A stretch of DNA of 64,000 bases from an uncultured Lachnospiraceae bacterium (GCA_910578825.1 CAJTSB010000011.1:1-64000), one strand, 5' to 3'; positions 35,380-44,699 are shown, numbered from the stretch's first letter. The notes: generated by a model not told the origin, from the sequence alone. Translations and numbers: made by a program.

Positions 35380-36453
35380 TTAACGGCCGGTATTGGAATG
35401 AATGGTCGCGCTCAAATCTTTCACTGTCTGCGACGGTGTGTATTCTTCATTGGAATAGAGGAACTGGTGTAACTGAATTACATTGCTCTCCAAATCAAGC
35501 GGGATAACCATATCCCCCAGATTTCCAACATCGCCGGATTCCTTTTCAAATGGAAATCCCGTATTCTCTCCCATGTGGTATTTTGCAACCCCGGATGCCA
35601 ATCCCAACAACTCAGTAGGACTCAAACTGGTCGAAATCTGCGGGAGCATCTGATCCATCATCTTATTCAGTGTCAGCAAATCACACTGTTTCGCTTTCTC
35701 AAACATCTTGGTAATTACTGTCCTCTGCCGCTCGGTACGTCCATAATCCAGACCAACGTAACGGATTCGCGCATAGGCGGTAGCCTGTATGCCGTTTAAG
35801 TGAACATTTTCGCCGGCAGAAACTGCGGGCACATACTCTTCATATCCCGTATTCTTTACGGTATCTGTCACATAGGCGTTCAGCCATTTTGCCTCGTCCG
35901 CTTCCAGTTTGTCGAGATCAATTCCCCCCAAAAGGTCAACTGCTTCCACCAGTGCGCTGAAATCCACGCTGACATAATCGGTAATGTCCAGATCCAGATT
36001 CCTATTGAGCATATCAATCGCCTGTTTGGGACCTCCATTAGCGTATGCGGCGTTCGCCTTGCGGAACTTATTATCATCAATATCCAGATAGGTATCACGG
36101 TATACAGACGCCATCTTGATTTCTCCACTGTCCTTATTAATGCTGACAACGATAATCGTATCACTGTTTCCTCTTTCAAGGCTGCCCATGGAACGATTGT
36201 CCAGACCGAACAGCGCAATATTTTTGTAATTTTTCATTACCTTTTCCGTCTCGGGCGTCAGCTCATTGATTTTAACGTCTTTGTCATTGATGACAACTTT
36301 CCCCATCTTATCGTATTTGCTCCATGAAAAAGCAATGGGAATCAAAATTAACGCCAGCAGGACAATAACTACAACAATAATAATCTTGCGCCTCTGACGC
36401 TTTCTTCTGCTGGTCTTTCTTTTCCTGGGTTTATTCTGTGCATCCTTCTCCAT
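35380..36453 (-). CDS. LytR-CpsA-Psr (LCP) family protein, second copy
   Basis: A 357-aa membrane protein parallel to the copy at 21096-22217: a basic tail (RKRKTSRRKRQRRK), a transmembrane helix (about residues 25-45) and the LCP domain with IALFGLDNRSMGSLERGNSD, VYRDTYLDI, KANAAYANGGPKQ, DLLGGIDLD and ARIRYVGLDYGRTERQR. The conserved Arg and Asp residues expected for pyrophosphate-lipid binding are intact. The two LCP proteins may serve different glycopolymers or be partly redundant. GAGGGAAC precedes the ATG. A 72-nt double-hairpin repeat separates it from valS. Confidence 0.93.
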   Translation of the reverse strand: MEKDAQNKPRKRKTSRRKRQRRKIIIVVVIVLLALILIPIAFSWSKYDKMGKVVINDKDVKINELTPETEKVMKNYKNIALFGLDNRSMGSLERGNSDTIIVVSINKDSGEIKMASVYRDTYLDIDDNKFRKANAAYANGGPKQAIDMLNRNLDLDITDYVSVDFSALVEAVDLLGGIDLDKLEADEAKWLNAYVTDTVKNTGYEEYVPAVSAGENVHLNGIQATAYARIRYVGLDYGRTERQRTVITKMFEKAKQCDLLTLNKMMDQMLPQISTSLSPTELLGLASGVAKYHMGENTGFPFEKESGDVGNLGDMVIPLDLESNVIQLHQFLYSNEEYTPSQTVKDLSATIHSNTGR

Positions 36454-36480
36454 TTCTGTTCCCTCCTCTTAATATGTAAC

Positions 36481-36552
36481 GGCACGCGACGCTGCGCGTC
36501 TCCTGCCATCTCGTCGGAAGGCTTTTCTAAAAATGCTGCGCATTTGCCTTCC
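36481..36552 (+). repeat. 72-nt double-hairpin dispersed repeat (copy B)
   Basis: This is a near-identical partner of the copy at 641-711, in opposite orientation. The first hairpin is GGCA-CGC-GACGC-TGC-GCGTC...TGCC, with GACGC/GCGTC perfect. The second has GGAAGGC/GCCTTCC outside and AAATGC-TGC-GCATTT inside. It is preceded by GTAAC as in copy A and fills the valS-LCP intergenic space. Confidence 0.8.
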
Positions 36553-36560
36553 TCCTAAAT

Positions 36561-39209
36561 CTATTTCATTTGTTTCAGGCGTTCCTCTACCTGTGCCATC
36601 ATCTGCTCATATTTGGCAAGTTTCTCTTTCTCCTCCTGAACTTTTGACTCCGGCGCACGGCTTATAAATTTCTCGTTAGAAAGCATTCCCCTCGAACGTG
36701 ACAGCTCTTTTGACAACCGCTCTTTCTCTTTTAAGAGACGTTCTTTCTCTTTCTCAAAATCAACCAGATCTTCCAGCGGAAGGTAAACCACTGCTCCCGG
36801 TATCACAACTGACACTGCATCCTCGCCAATGTCCGATTTGTCTGCCTGCACCTGAATCCCGCTGGCACTGGCAAGCATACTGTAGGCACTCTTCATATCC
36901 TCAAATGTCTGCTGCAAACCGCTATCTTCCGTCACGATAAATATCTTTGCCTTTCTGCTCGGCGGAACCTCCATCGCCGTCCTTGTATTGCGGACGCCCT
37001 TTACAAGGTCCTTCACATGTTCAACGGCCACCTCTGCCTCAGGGAAATTCCATTCTTCCCTGTAAGTTGGCCACTCGGACAGCATAATCGTAGGTTCTTC
37101 CTCCTGCAGGGTGCAGAAAATCTCTTCGGTGATAAACGGCATATAAGGATGAAGAAGTTTCAATGCCTGAATCAGCACCGTCTTAAGCGTCCACATTGCC
37201 ACCTTCGCCGATTCCGGATTCTCTTCCTTCTTAAATGTCCGGGTCTTGGCAATCTCAATATACCAGTCACAAAATTCATCCCAGATAAAGTCGTATACTT
37301 TCTGCACGGCAATCCCGAGTTCAAATTTATCCATATTTTCCGTAACATCATGAGCCAGCGTATTTACTCTGGACAAAATCCACTTATCTTCCAGCTCAAG
37401 CTGCATAAGCGACGGCTCTGGCAGCTTTTCCTCGCCAATATTCATCATGATGAAACGCGAAGCATTCCATACCTTATTTGCAAAGTTTCTCGCCGACTCT
37501 ACGCGTTCCCAGTAAAAACGCATATCATTTCCCGGGGCGTTTCCGGTAATCAGCGTCAGTCTCAGGGCATCAGCGCCATATTTATCAATTACCTCCAACG
37601 GATCGATTCCATTTCCAAGCGATTTGCTCATCTTGCGTCCCTGGGAATCACGTACCAACCCATGGAACAATACCGTATGGAACGGCGCTTTACCCATATG
37701 CTCATATCCGGAGAAAATCATGCGGATGACCCAGAAGAAAATAATATCGTATCCGGTCACCAGAACATCATTGGGATAGAAATAATCCAAATCGTCCGTC
37801 TTTTCGGGCCAACCCAGTGTAGAGAACGGCCACAGGGCAGAAGAAAACCAGGTATCAAGCGTATCTTCATCCTGCGTCATATGAGTACAGCCGCATTTCG
37901 GGCATTTCCCCGGATTCTTTGCAGCTACTACAAATTCTTTGCAATCCGCACAATAATATGCAGGAATTCGATGTCCCCACCAGAGCTGCCTGGAAATACA
38001 CCAGTCCCTGATATTATCTGTCCAGTTAAAATATGTTTTATCCATGCGCTCCGGCAAAAGCGTAATTTCACCACTTTTCACTGCCTCTACCGCAGGTTTA
38101 ATCAGCTCGTCCATTTTCACGAACCACTGTTGCTTAATCATCGGCTCTATCGTGGTCCCGCAGCGGTCATGCGTTCCGACATTATGAGAATGGGGCACAA
38201 CTTTTACCAAAAGCCCCTGTTCCTCCAGTTCCTTTACCATCTGCTTTCTCGCTTCGTAACGATCCATACCTGCATACTTCCCGCCATTTGCATTGATGGT
38301 GGCGTCGTCATTCAACACATTAATTTCCGGCAGGTTATGGCGTTTGCCCACCTCAAAATCGTTCGGATCATGCGCCGGGGTAATCTTCACGCAACCAGTT
38401 CCAAATTCTTTATCTACATAACTGTCGGCAACTACCGGAATCTCGCGTCCCACCAATGGCAGAACCAGAGTCTTGCCGATAATATCCTGATAACGTTCAT
38501 CCTCCGGATTGACAGCCACCGCCGTATCGCCCAATAATGTCTCCGGTCTTGTGGTGGCAATCTCCACAAATCTTCCCTCTTCGCCTTTGACCGGATAATT
38601 GATATGCCAGAAACAACCGTCCTGCTCTTCGTGCTCCACCTCTGCGTCGGAGATGGACGTCTTACAGACCGGACACCAGTTGATAATCCGGGAACCTCTG
38701 TAAATCAGCCCTTTCTCATATAATCGGATAAACACATCCTGCACTGCTTTCGAACAGCCTTCGTCCATCGTAAAACGCTCTCTGTCCCAATCTGCAGAAG
38801 AACCCAGTTTCTTCAACTGCCGGATAATGCGTCCGCCGTATTCCTCTCTCCACTCCCATACTTTCTCAAGGAATCCATCTCTGCCCAGATCCTTCTTGTC
38901 AATGCCCTGTTCCTTTAACGATTCAATGACCTTGACCTCCGTGGAGATGGACGCATGGTCTGTTCCCGGCTGCCACAGCGCATTGTAACCCTGCATACGT
39001 TTATAGCGAATCAAAATATCCTGCATTGTATTGTCCAGGGCATGTCCCATATGAAGCTGCCCGGTAATATTAGGCGGAGGCATCACAATCGTAAACGGTT
39101 TCTTACTCCTGTCCGGCTCTGCGTGAAAATATTTATTCTCTTCCCACTTCTGATAAAGACGATCCTCAATCTCTCCCGGAGCATATGTCTTTGCGAGTTC
39201 TTTGCTCAT
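36561..39209 (-). CDS. valS: Valyl-tRNA synthetase
   Basis: An 882-aa class I synthetase charging tRNA-Val. The HIGH-type motif is in PPPNITGQLHMGHALDN, the editing domain includes ATTRPETLLGDTAVAV, the signature KMSKSLGNG lies past the middle, and a C-terminal coiled coil (EKERLLKEKERLSKELSR) matches the ValRS tRNA-binding arm. CXXC pairs (CADCKEF, CPKCGC) form a zinc knuckle. AAGGAG precedes the ATG. Promoter and hairpin leader are at 39237-39325; the leader is too short for a T-box. Confidence 0.97.
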   Translation of the reverse strand: MSKELAKTYAPGEIEDRLYQKWEENKYFHAEPDRSKKPFTIVMPPPNITGQLHMGHALDNTMQDILIRYKRMQGYNALWQPGTDHASISTEVKVIESLKEQGIDKKDLGRDGFLEKVWEWREEYGGRIIRQLKKLGSSADWDRERFTMDEGCSKAVQDVFIRLYEKGLIYRGSRIINWCPVCKTSISDAEVEHEEQDGCFWHINYPVKGEEGRFVEIATTRPETLLGDTAVAVNPEDERYQDIIGKTLVLPLVGREIPVVADSYVDKEFGTGCVKITPAHDPNDFEVGKRHNLPEINVLNDDATINANGGKYAGMDRYEARKQMVKELEEQGLLVKVVPHSHNVGTHDRCGTTIEPMIKQQWFVKMDELIKPAVEAVKSGEITLLPERMDKTYFNWTDNIRDWCISRQLWWGHRIPAYYCADCKEFVVAAKNPGKCPKCGCTHMTQDEDTLDTWFSSALWPFSTLGWPEKTDDLDYFYPNDVLVTGYDIIFFWVIRMIFSGYEHMGKAPFHTVLFHGLVRDSQGRKMSKSLGNGIDPLEVIDKYGADALRLTLITGNAPGNDMRFYWERVESARNFANKVWNASRFIMMNIGEEKLPEPSLMQLELEDKWILSRVNTLAHDVTENMDKFELGIAVQKVYDFIWDEFCDWYIEIAKTRTFKKEENPESAKVAMWTLKTVLIQALKLLHPYMPFITEEIFCTLQEEEPTIMLSEWPTYREEWNFPEAEVAVEHVKDLVKGVRNTRTAMEVPPSRKAKIFIVTEDSGLQQTFEDMKSAYSMLASASGIQVQADKSDIGEDAVSVVIPGAVVYLPLEDLVDFEKEKERLLKEKERLSKELSRSRGMLSNEKFISRAPESKVQEEKEKLAKYEQMMAQVEERLKQMK

Positions 39210-39236
39210 GGTAATTTCTCCTTTATTTTAAAAATA

Positions 39237-39261
39237 CCCTTTACCGGAACCCGGTAAAGGG
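39237..39261 (-). terminator. Terminator-like hairpin in the valS leader
   Basis: CCCTTTACCGG (39237-39247) and CCGGTAAAGGG (39251-39261) form a perfect 11-bp stem with a 3-nt loop. On the minus strand it is followed by TATTTTT and then the valS ribosome binding site. It sits between the valS promoter and start codon, so it is placed as an attenuator. Confidence 0.75.
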
Positions 39262-39296
39262 CGCATCATCACGGTGTTTTCGTAACCTGTCTTTTC

Positions 39297-39325
39297 ATAT
39301 TAAAAGTAAAACGTTAACTTGTCAA
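39297..39325 (-). promoter_or_regulatory. Promoter of valS
   Basis: On the minus strand, a perfect TTGACA (39325-39320), a 17-nt spacer and TAATAT (39302-39297). The leader from here to the ATG is only about 85 nt. Confidence 0.75.
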
Positions 39326-39355
39326 GTATTTAACAAAAAATTTACATCCTGTCAG

Positions 39356-39385
39356 GTAACAGCTGTGAGCGGGCTGAACTGTTAC
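39356..39385. repeat. Small inverted repeat downstream of the RND gene
   Basis: GTAACAG (39356-39362) is repeated inverted as CTGTTAC (39379-39385) around a GC-richer 16-nt core. It lies 8 bp past the RND stop. There is no U-run; it may be a hairpin repeat or weak terminator. Confidence 0.45.
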
Positions 39386-39393
39386 TCCTACTC

Positions 39394-42300
39394 TTATATC
39401 TCTTCCTCCACCATGCTCTTGTTGCTGTAAAACAAATCGTAAATACAAGGCACAACCACTAGTGTCATCAGCGTTCCGTAAATCATTCCTCCGATCGTGA
39501 CAATAGCCATGGGCCTTCCCATCTCCGACCCCATATCGGAGCCAAACGCCATCGTGGACATCGCGAAAATCGTTGTCAACGCAGTCATCAGAATGGGACG
39601 CAGACGGGTCTTGCCCGCCGTTACAATGGCTTCGCGTTTCTCCACGCCTTCTTTGCGGAGCTGATTGATGTACTCTACCATCACAATTCCGTTATTGACA
39701 ATAATTCCCACCAGCATAATAAACCCGATCATGGAAATAATACTCAGCACGTTGCCGGTAAGCAACAATGCGCCAAATCCTCCAGTCATGGCAAGCGGTA
39801 CGGTAAAGAGAATGATAAAAGGCGCGCGCAGAGACTGGAACTGCGCCACCATAATCAGGTAAATAAACGCCAGTGCAAGTATCAGCATCAATACCAGCTG
39901 TTCCATGGCTTCATTGATACTCTCATCCTCTCCGGTCATCTCCATAGAATAACCCTCCGGCAGCTCATAATCACTCACCGCTTTCTGCACTTTATCGCCC
40001 ACGAGACCGACGTTAAAACCTTTGTCAATTGCCGCAGTCACCTGTACATAACGCTCCTGTCCCTCTCGCGAAATAGAGGTCAGGCTCTCCAGTTCCTCAA
40101 AAGCGGCAACCTGCGAGAGGTTAATTTCCTCCTCATCCCCGCTTTCCTTATCGGTATAAGTAAACGTTATATCCTTAAGTCCTTCTATTGTAGCCTCGCT
40201 CTGTTCCACACTATTCAGATATATGTCATAATCTTTGATGTCCGTAGAAATCGTATCGTCTGACGTATCATCCGCCATCCGTTCTCCGACAATCTGGTAA
40301 ATCTGCGCTACGGTCATACCGTATCTGGCTGCTTTTTCCTTATCCACAGTGATACGAAACTCCTTCTCGGTCTCCTCCGCATTCGTGGCGACGTCCGCAG
40401 TTCCTTCTACCCTGCTAACAATCTCTTTTACATCGTTTGCCATCGACTGTAATTTATCGAGATCGCGTCCTCGAATCTGGACGGTGAGCCCTTCACCTGC
40501 CAGGGCGCCCATATCCATCTCAGAAGTGCTGACACTGATTTCCGCCTCTGAATCTTTCGTCAGATTCTTTATTTGCTCTGCAATCTCATCATTGGAAAGC
40601 TCCTTGTCCTCCTTCACAAGGATATAAAGGGTAATATCATTTCCGCCCCCCGAACCCATAAGTCCGGAAGCCATGTTATCTCCGCCCGCCATGGCGCCCA
40701 CAGATTCCACATCCGCAATACTCATAATCCGCTCTGTGACCTCATCTGCCAGCTCACACGCTTTCGAAAACTCCACATCCTCCGGCGGCGTAACGGTAAC
40801 CGTCATCTGCGTACTCTCCATATCCGGCATAAATTCCATTCCCTTCGAAAGGGAGCCTCCTACACTGGCAATCAGCAGCGCAACCATCACCAGCAGAACC
40901 AGCGGTTTTACTTTCAGCAGTTTGCTCAAAACCATACCGTAAACATCCTGAATCCTGTCAAACCAGGGATGTCTGATATCCTTTGTCTTGCGCAGCATCC
41001 GCGAGCCCATCATCGGCACGAACGTCAATGCAATTACAAGGCTTGCCAGCAACGTATAGGCAATCGTCAGCCCCATATCCACAAAGAGCTGCCGCGTAAC
41101 TCCCTCCACAAATACAATCGGCGCAAATACGCAGACGGTTGTCAGCGTAGATGCGGTAATCGCACCGCCAACCTGTTTTGCACCTTCTACCGCCGCTTTC
41201 TTCGCAGAAAGCCCTTCGCCACGCATACGATAGACATTCTCAATCACTACTATAGAATTGTCCACCAGCATACCGATACCGAGCGCCAGCCCGGACAGCG
41301 AAATCATATTCAGCGTAACGCCGCTGAAATACATCAGCACCACGGCGAAAATCACAGAAACCGGAATGGAACAGGCAATTACCAGTGTCGGTTTGATGTC
41401 TTTGAGGAACAAAATCAAGATAAGGATAGCAAGGACCGCGCCGACAATCATATTGTTTACCACGGAGTCCACAATCATATCTATATATATGCCCTGATCC
41501 ATCATAACGGATACCCGAAGGTCTTCGTTATTTTTCTTGAGGCTCTCAAACTTCTCATATACGCGATCTGTCACATCTCCCGTGGAATATCCGGTCTGTT
41601 TCTCTATTGAGAGCATCACGCCGGGCTTGCCGTTTAAGCGTGCATATGACTCTTTCGAATTATCTGTCACCGTGATGTCTGCAACATCCGATATACGAAT
41701 CGTATCCACGCCATCCATGCCCAGATCCATCAGTACCATATCCTTCAGGGCGTCTACGCTGTCCACAGCGTCCCCGACACGCACCATATATCTCTCGCCC
41801 TCATCCGTAATATAACCCGCGGGCATTGAGAAATTCTGCGCCGTCAGTATGTTGGTAAGCGTCTCCATCGTAAGGATGTTATTCATATCCGAAGAATCGT
41901 AAGTTTCCTGTTTCGTCTCCTCAAAAGTATCCCGCGCCTCTTTTAATTTCTCCTCACCGCTCGCAAGCTGTGCCGAGGCGCTTCCCATCTCCACGGAACC
42001 GGAAATCTGGCTCTGATTCAGGGTGGCAAGCGTATCATTGATCGTCGTCTTTCCCTGCGCCACGTTCTCAAGTCCCGACTCTATCGCTGCAATTCCGCCA
42101 TTGATCTGAACCAGACCCTGCTCCGCCTTTGTAATTGACCCCGCAAGATAGGAGAGCAGTTTCTTATCCGATGCATCCGCCTTCAGTGTGCTGCCCTCCT
42201 GTGAGGCAAGCTGCGATTTAATCTGAGAAAGCCCTCCCTCTACCTGTGCAAGCTGCGCCTCCAACTGCGTGAGCTTTGCCTGCGCCTGTGCAAGCTGCTC

Positions 42301-43359
42301 CTGCATCTGCGCCGGAGTCATCTGACCCGGATTTGTCTGACCCGGATTCACCTGATCCGGAATGCTCTGATCCGGATTCGTCTGACCCGGGTTCACCTGC
42401 GGAACATCCGCTCCCGGCTGAGAAGACGCCTGCAGCATGGCCTTCAGTTCTGCAATCGCCTTTGTAAGCTGCTCCTTCGAAGTAATCAACGCCTTCACCT
42501 GCGTCTGCAGCTCTGTCAGCGACTTAATTCCACGCTCCGTCTCGCTCTTTGTATTCTTTAACTCTTCCAGCTTATTGTTCAAATCCATTTCTGTCTGAAA
42601 AAGCTCGATTTTTTTATCGTTGAGCTGGTTTTGTGCATCACTGATCTGATTCGCCATCGAATCTCGACCGTTTGTGAGCTCATTCTTCCCGCTGCTAATC
42701 TCGTCCTGCGCGGAATCCATCTCGCTTTCCGCATCCGCAAATTTCTCATCCAGAGACGCCTTTATTTTCTCATTGATTTCGTCAATCTTCTTCTGGCTCA
42801 ACGTCACCTGCACAGATTCTTCTATCAATCCCGTTCCCGTCACCGAGGCGACTCCTTCCACGCTCTCAATCTCAGGAATCAGATCTTTTTCCGTGTAGTC
42901 GCAGATTTCAATGTTATCCATATCCTCCACTTCCACAGCAGCTATCATAATCGGGAGCATATCGGGATTCAGTTTCATAATAATCGGATTTCCCACCGTA
43001 TCCGGCCAGTATCCGCTGATCTGGTCCAGGCTCTCCCTCATCTCCACAGTAACGGAATCCATGTTGGCGGTCTGCTCAAATTCCAGAATTACCATGGACA
43101 TGTTGTTAGATGACCTGGAACTGATATTCTTAATATTGGATGTACTGGCCATGGCCGCTTCAATCGGCTGCGTCACCGCGCTCTCTACCTGCTCCGGGCT
43201 CGCACCTGCATATGAAGTCACCACGATTGCATATGGCAGGTTCATACTGGGCAGCAGGTCTGTGCTCATCTTGCTTAAGGACACGACACCCAATATAATT
43301 ACCAGTACAATTCCTACAATCACGGTATAGGGTTTCTTAACACTGAATCTTGACAGCAT
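39394..43359 (-). CDS. RND-family efflux permease (AcrB/SwrC type) with large coiled-coil insertion
   Basis: A 1,321-aa proton-driven exporter. It has an N-terminal helix (YTVIVGIVLVIILGVVSL), porter domains, then RND membrane motifs including VSVIFAVVLMYFSGVTLNMIS, ALGIGMLVDNSIVVIENVYR and the second-half GFIMLVGIIVNNGIVMVEYI. Gram-positive relatives are about 1,030-1,070 aa. The excess is a segment at about residues 193-490, inserted after the first porter subdomain. It is rich in Gln/Glu/Ser/Leu (coiled coil) and has six pentapeptide repeats of type xxPxQ (about residues 316-349, VNPGQ TNPDQ SIPDQ and so on). No membrane-fusion protein gene is adjacent, so the insertion may act as a built-in adaptor across the wall; that is inference. 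Confidence 0.92.
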   Translation of the reverse strand: MLSRFSVKKPYTVIVGIVLVIILGVVSLSKMSTDLLPSMNLPYAIVVTSYAGASPEQVESAVTQPIEAAMASTSNIKNISSRSSNNMSMVILEFEQTANMDSVTVEMRESLDQISGYWPDTVGNPIIMKLNPDMLPIMIAAVEVEDMDNIEICDYTEKDLIPEIESVEGVASVTGTGLIEESVQVTLSQKKIDEINEKIKASLDEKFADAESEMDSAQDEISSGKNELTNGRDSMANQISDAQNQLNDKKIELFQTEMDLNNKLEELKNTKSETERGIKSLTELQTQVKALITSKEQLTKAIAELKAMLQASSQPGADVPQVNPGQTNPDQSIPDQVNPGQTNPGQMTPAQMQEQLAQAQAKLTQLEAQLAQVEGGLSQIKSQLASQEGSTLKADASDKKLLSYLAGSITKAEQGLVQINGGIAAIESGLENVAQGKTTINDTLATLNQSQISGSVEMGSASAQLASGEEKLKEARDTFEETKQETYDSSDMNNILTMETLTNILTAQNFSMPAGYITDEGERYMVRVGDAVDSVDALKDMVLMDLGMDGVDTIRISDVADITVTDNSKESYARLNGKPGVMLSIEKQTGYSTGDVTDRVYEKFESLKKNNEDLRVSVMMDQGIYIDMIVDSVVNNMIVGAVLAILILILFLKDIKPTLVIACSIPVSVIFAVVLMYFSGVTLNMISLSGLALGIGMLVDNSIVVIENVYRMRGEGLSAKKAAVEGAKQVGGAITASTLTTVCVFAPIVFVEGVTRQLFVDMGLTIAYTLLASLVIALTFVPMMGSRMLRKTKDIRHPWFDRIQDVYGMVLSKLLKVKPLVLLVMVALLIASVGGSLSKGMEFMPDMESTQMTVTVTPPEDVEFSKACELADEVTERIMSIADVESVGAMAGGDNMASGLMGSGGGNDITLYILVKEDKELSNDEIAEQIKNLTKDSEAEISVSTSEMDMGALAGEGLTVQIRGRDLDKLQSMANDVKEIVSRVEGTADVATNAEETEKEFRITVDKEKAARYGMTVAQIYQIVGERMADDTSDDTISTDIKDYDIYLNSVEQSEATIEGLKDITFTYTDKESGDEEEINLSQVAAFEELESLTSISREGQERYVQVTAAIDKGFNVGLVGDKVQKAVSDYELPEGYSMEMTGEDESINEAMEQLVLMLILALAFIYLIMVAQFQSLRAPFIILFTVPLAMTGGFGALLLTGNVLSIISMIGFIMLVGIIVNNGIVMVEYINQLRKEGVEKREAIVTAGKTRLRPILMTALTTIFAMSTMAFGSDMGSEMGRPMAIVTIGGMIYGTLMTLVVVPCIYDLFYSNKSMVEEEI

Positions 43360-43415
43360 TGATTTATCCTCCTGTGCGTTCTTCTATTTGACTGACGATA
43401 TTAAGTTCAGACTTC

Positions 43416-43444
43416 ATTATAAAAAGATTTCCTTCAAAATACAA
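43416..43444 (-). promoter_or_regulatory. Promoter of the RND permease gene
   Basis: On the minus strand, TTGTAT (43444-43439), a 17-nt spacer and TATAAT (43421-43416). AGGAGG precedes the ATG downstream. Confidence 0.65.
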
Positions 43445-43478
43445 TAAACAAAATATAAAATTTTATTAATTAAAGCGG

Positions 43479-43506
43479 TTGAAAAATATTTGAAAAGTGA
43501 TACATT
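43479..43506 (+). promoter_or_regulatory. Possible promoter of pta
   Basis: TTGAAA (43479-43484), a 16-nt spacer and TACATT (43501-43506), about 70 nt ahead of the pta ATG in very AT-rich sequence. Other pairings are possible. Confidence 0.4.
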
Positions 43507-43577
43507 ATATTTAGGGAATTATCAAAAAATATTTTTCAGACTGATAATTGGAATATAAATTTAAGGAGGATTTTAAT

Positions 43578-44588
43578 ATGAGCAGGAATATGCATGGTTT
43601 CGGTGCAATGATTAAGAAGCTGAAACAGAGCCCCAAGAGAATTGTCTTTACCGAGGGCAGCGACCCGAGAATTCTGGAGGCAGCTTCCCGGCTTCTCGCT
43701 TCCAACTTCCTGACGCCGCTTCTGGTAGGCACCCGGGAAGAGGTGGAAGAGGCCGCAGAGGAATATGGATACAATATTCGAGGGGCACAGATTGTAGACC
43801 CCCATAAATTCGAACGGATGGACGAGATGGTTGAGATGCTCTGCGAGCTCCGCAAAAGCAAGAATCTGAAGCCTGAGCGGGCAAGAGAAATCCTGTTACA
43901 GGGCAATTATTTCGGGACAATGCTGGTAAAAATGGGACTGGCTGATTCCCTTCTCGGCGGCGCAACTTACACGACGGCAGACACCATCCGCCCGGCGCTG
44001 CAGTTAATCAAAGCCAAACCGGGACACAACATCGTATCATCCTGCTTTATCCTGGTACGTCCTTCCGCTACCGGCGAAAATGAAGTGCTTGCCATGGGAG
44101 ACTGTGCCATCAATATCAAACCAAATGAAGACGAGCTTGCCGAAATTGCTATCGAAACCGCCAAATGCGGAGAAATTTTCGGCATCAACCCCAAGGTGGC
44201 TTTCCTGAGCTACTCCACCCTCGGCTCCGGTGCGGGCGAGGATGTGGACAAGATGCGCAATGCCGCTGCAAAAGCAAAGGCAATGAAACCGGATCTTCCT
44301 ATCTCCGGCGAAATGCAGTTTGACGCGGCTGTTTCCCCTCGTGTGGCACGCACAAAATGCCCGGATGACCCGGTTGCCGGACATGCAAACGTATTCGTAT
44401 TCCCGGACATCAACGCCGGAAATATCGGTTACAAGATTGCACAGCGCATGGGTAATTTTGACGCTTACGGTCCGATTCTGTTAGGACTGAATTCCCCGAT
44501 CAACGACCTGTCAAGAGGTTGTAACGCAGACGAGGTGTATTCCATGGCAATCATCACGGCTGCCCTTGTAGATGAGGAGCTCGACTAA
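43578..44588 (+). CDS. pta: Phosphate acetyltransferase
   Basis: A 336-aa enzyme interconverting acetyl-CoA and acetyl phosphate, part of acetate-forming ATP generation. RIVFTEGSDPRILEAASRLL, ADSLLGGATYTTADTIRPAL, SSCFILV, FLSYSTLGSGAG, GEMQFDAAVSP and VFPDINAGNIGYKI are typical of the short Pta form. ATG 43578 is chosen because AAGGAGG lies 9 nt upstream; the frame is open from 43548. Acetate kinase, often adjacent in Clostridia, is absent here: pta stands alone on the plus strand and ends at a strong terminator facing the MCP gene. Codon use is GC-rich and orderly, consistent with high expression. Confidence 0.96.
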   Translation: MSRNMHGFGAMIKKLKQSPKRIVFTEGSDPRILEAASRLLASNFLTPLLVGTREEVEEAAEEYGYNIRGAQIVDPHKFERMDEMVEMLCELRKSKNLKPERAREILLQGNYFGTMLVKMGLADSLLGGATYTTADTIRPALQLIKAKPGHNIVSSCFILVRPSATGENEVLAMGDCAINIKPNEDELAEIAIETAKCGEIFGINPKVAFLSYSTLGSGAGEDVDKMRNAAAKAKAMKPDLPISGEMQFDAAVSPRVARTKCPDDPVAGHANVFVFPDINAGNIGYKIAQRMGNFDAYGPILLGLNSPINDLSRGCNADEVYSMAIITAALVDEELD

Positions 44589-44634
44589 TCCTTACCCTGG
44601 ATGAAGAAAGACGCTCATAGCGTTTCATACAATA

Positions 44635-44691
44635 AAAACAAAAGGCTGCGGCTTTACGCTTTCAAACGTAACAGCCGCAGCCTTTTGTTTT
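44635..44691. terminator. Bidirectional terminator between pta and the MCP gene
   Basis: A perfect 19-bp stem joins 44635-44653 and 44673-44691 (core GGCTGCGGCT/AGCCGCAGCC with A- and T-rich flanks, so each strand ends in a U-rich run). It serves the convergent pta and MCP genes. Confidence 0.92.
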
Positions 44692-44699
44692 CATGCTAT

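Noticed and set aside
37017..38537. 506-codon open frame on the plus strand
   Set aside because: It lies wholly antisense to valS, lacks a ribosome binding site and has no recognisable motif; it is a shadow of the valS codon pattern.
39210..39393. T-box leader for valS
   Set aside because: A perfect promoter lies only about 85 nt before the ATG and no GGTGG-type T-box sequence is present; only a terminator-like stem is seen.
40573..41610. 345-codon open frame on the plus strand
   Set aside because: Antisense to the RND permease, His/Arg/Gln-rich as expected of a complement frame, no start signal.
42307..42420. Possible CRISPR or minisatellite array
   Set aside because: The short 15-nt units are in-frame codons for Pro/Gln pentapeptides of the RND insertion and have no spacers.
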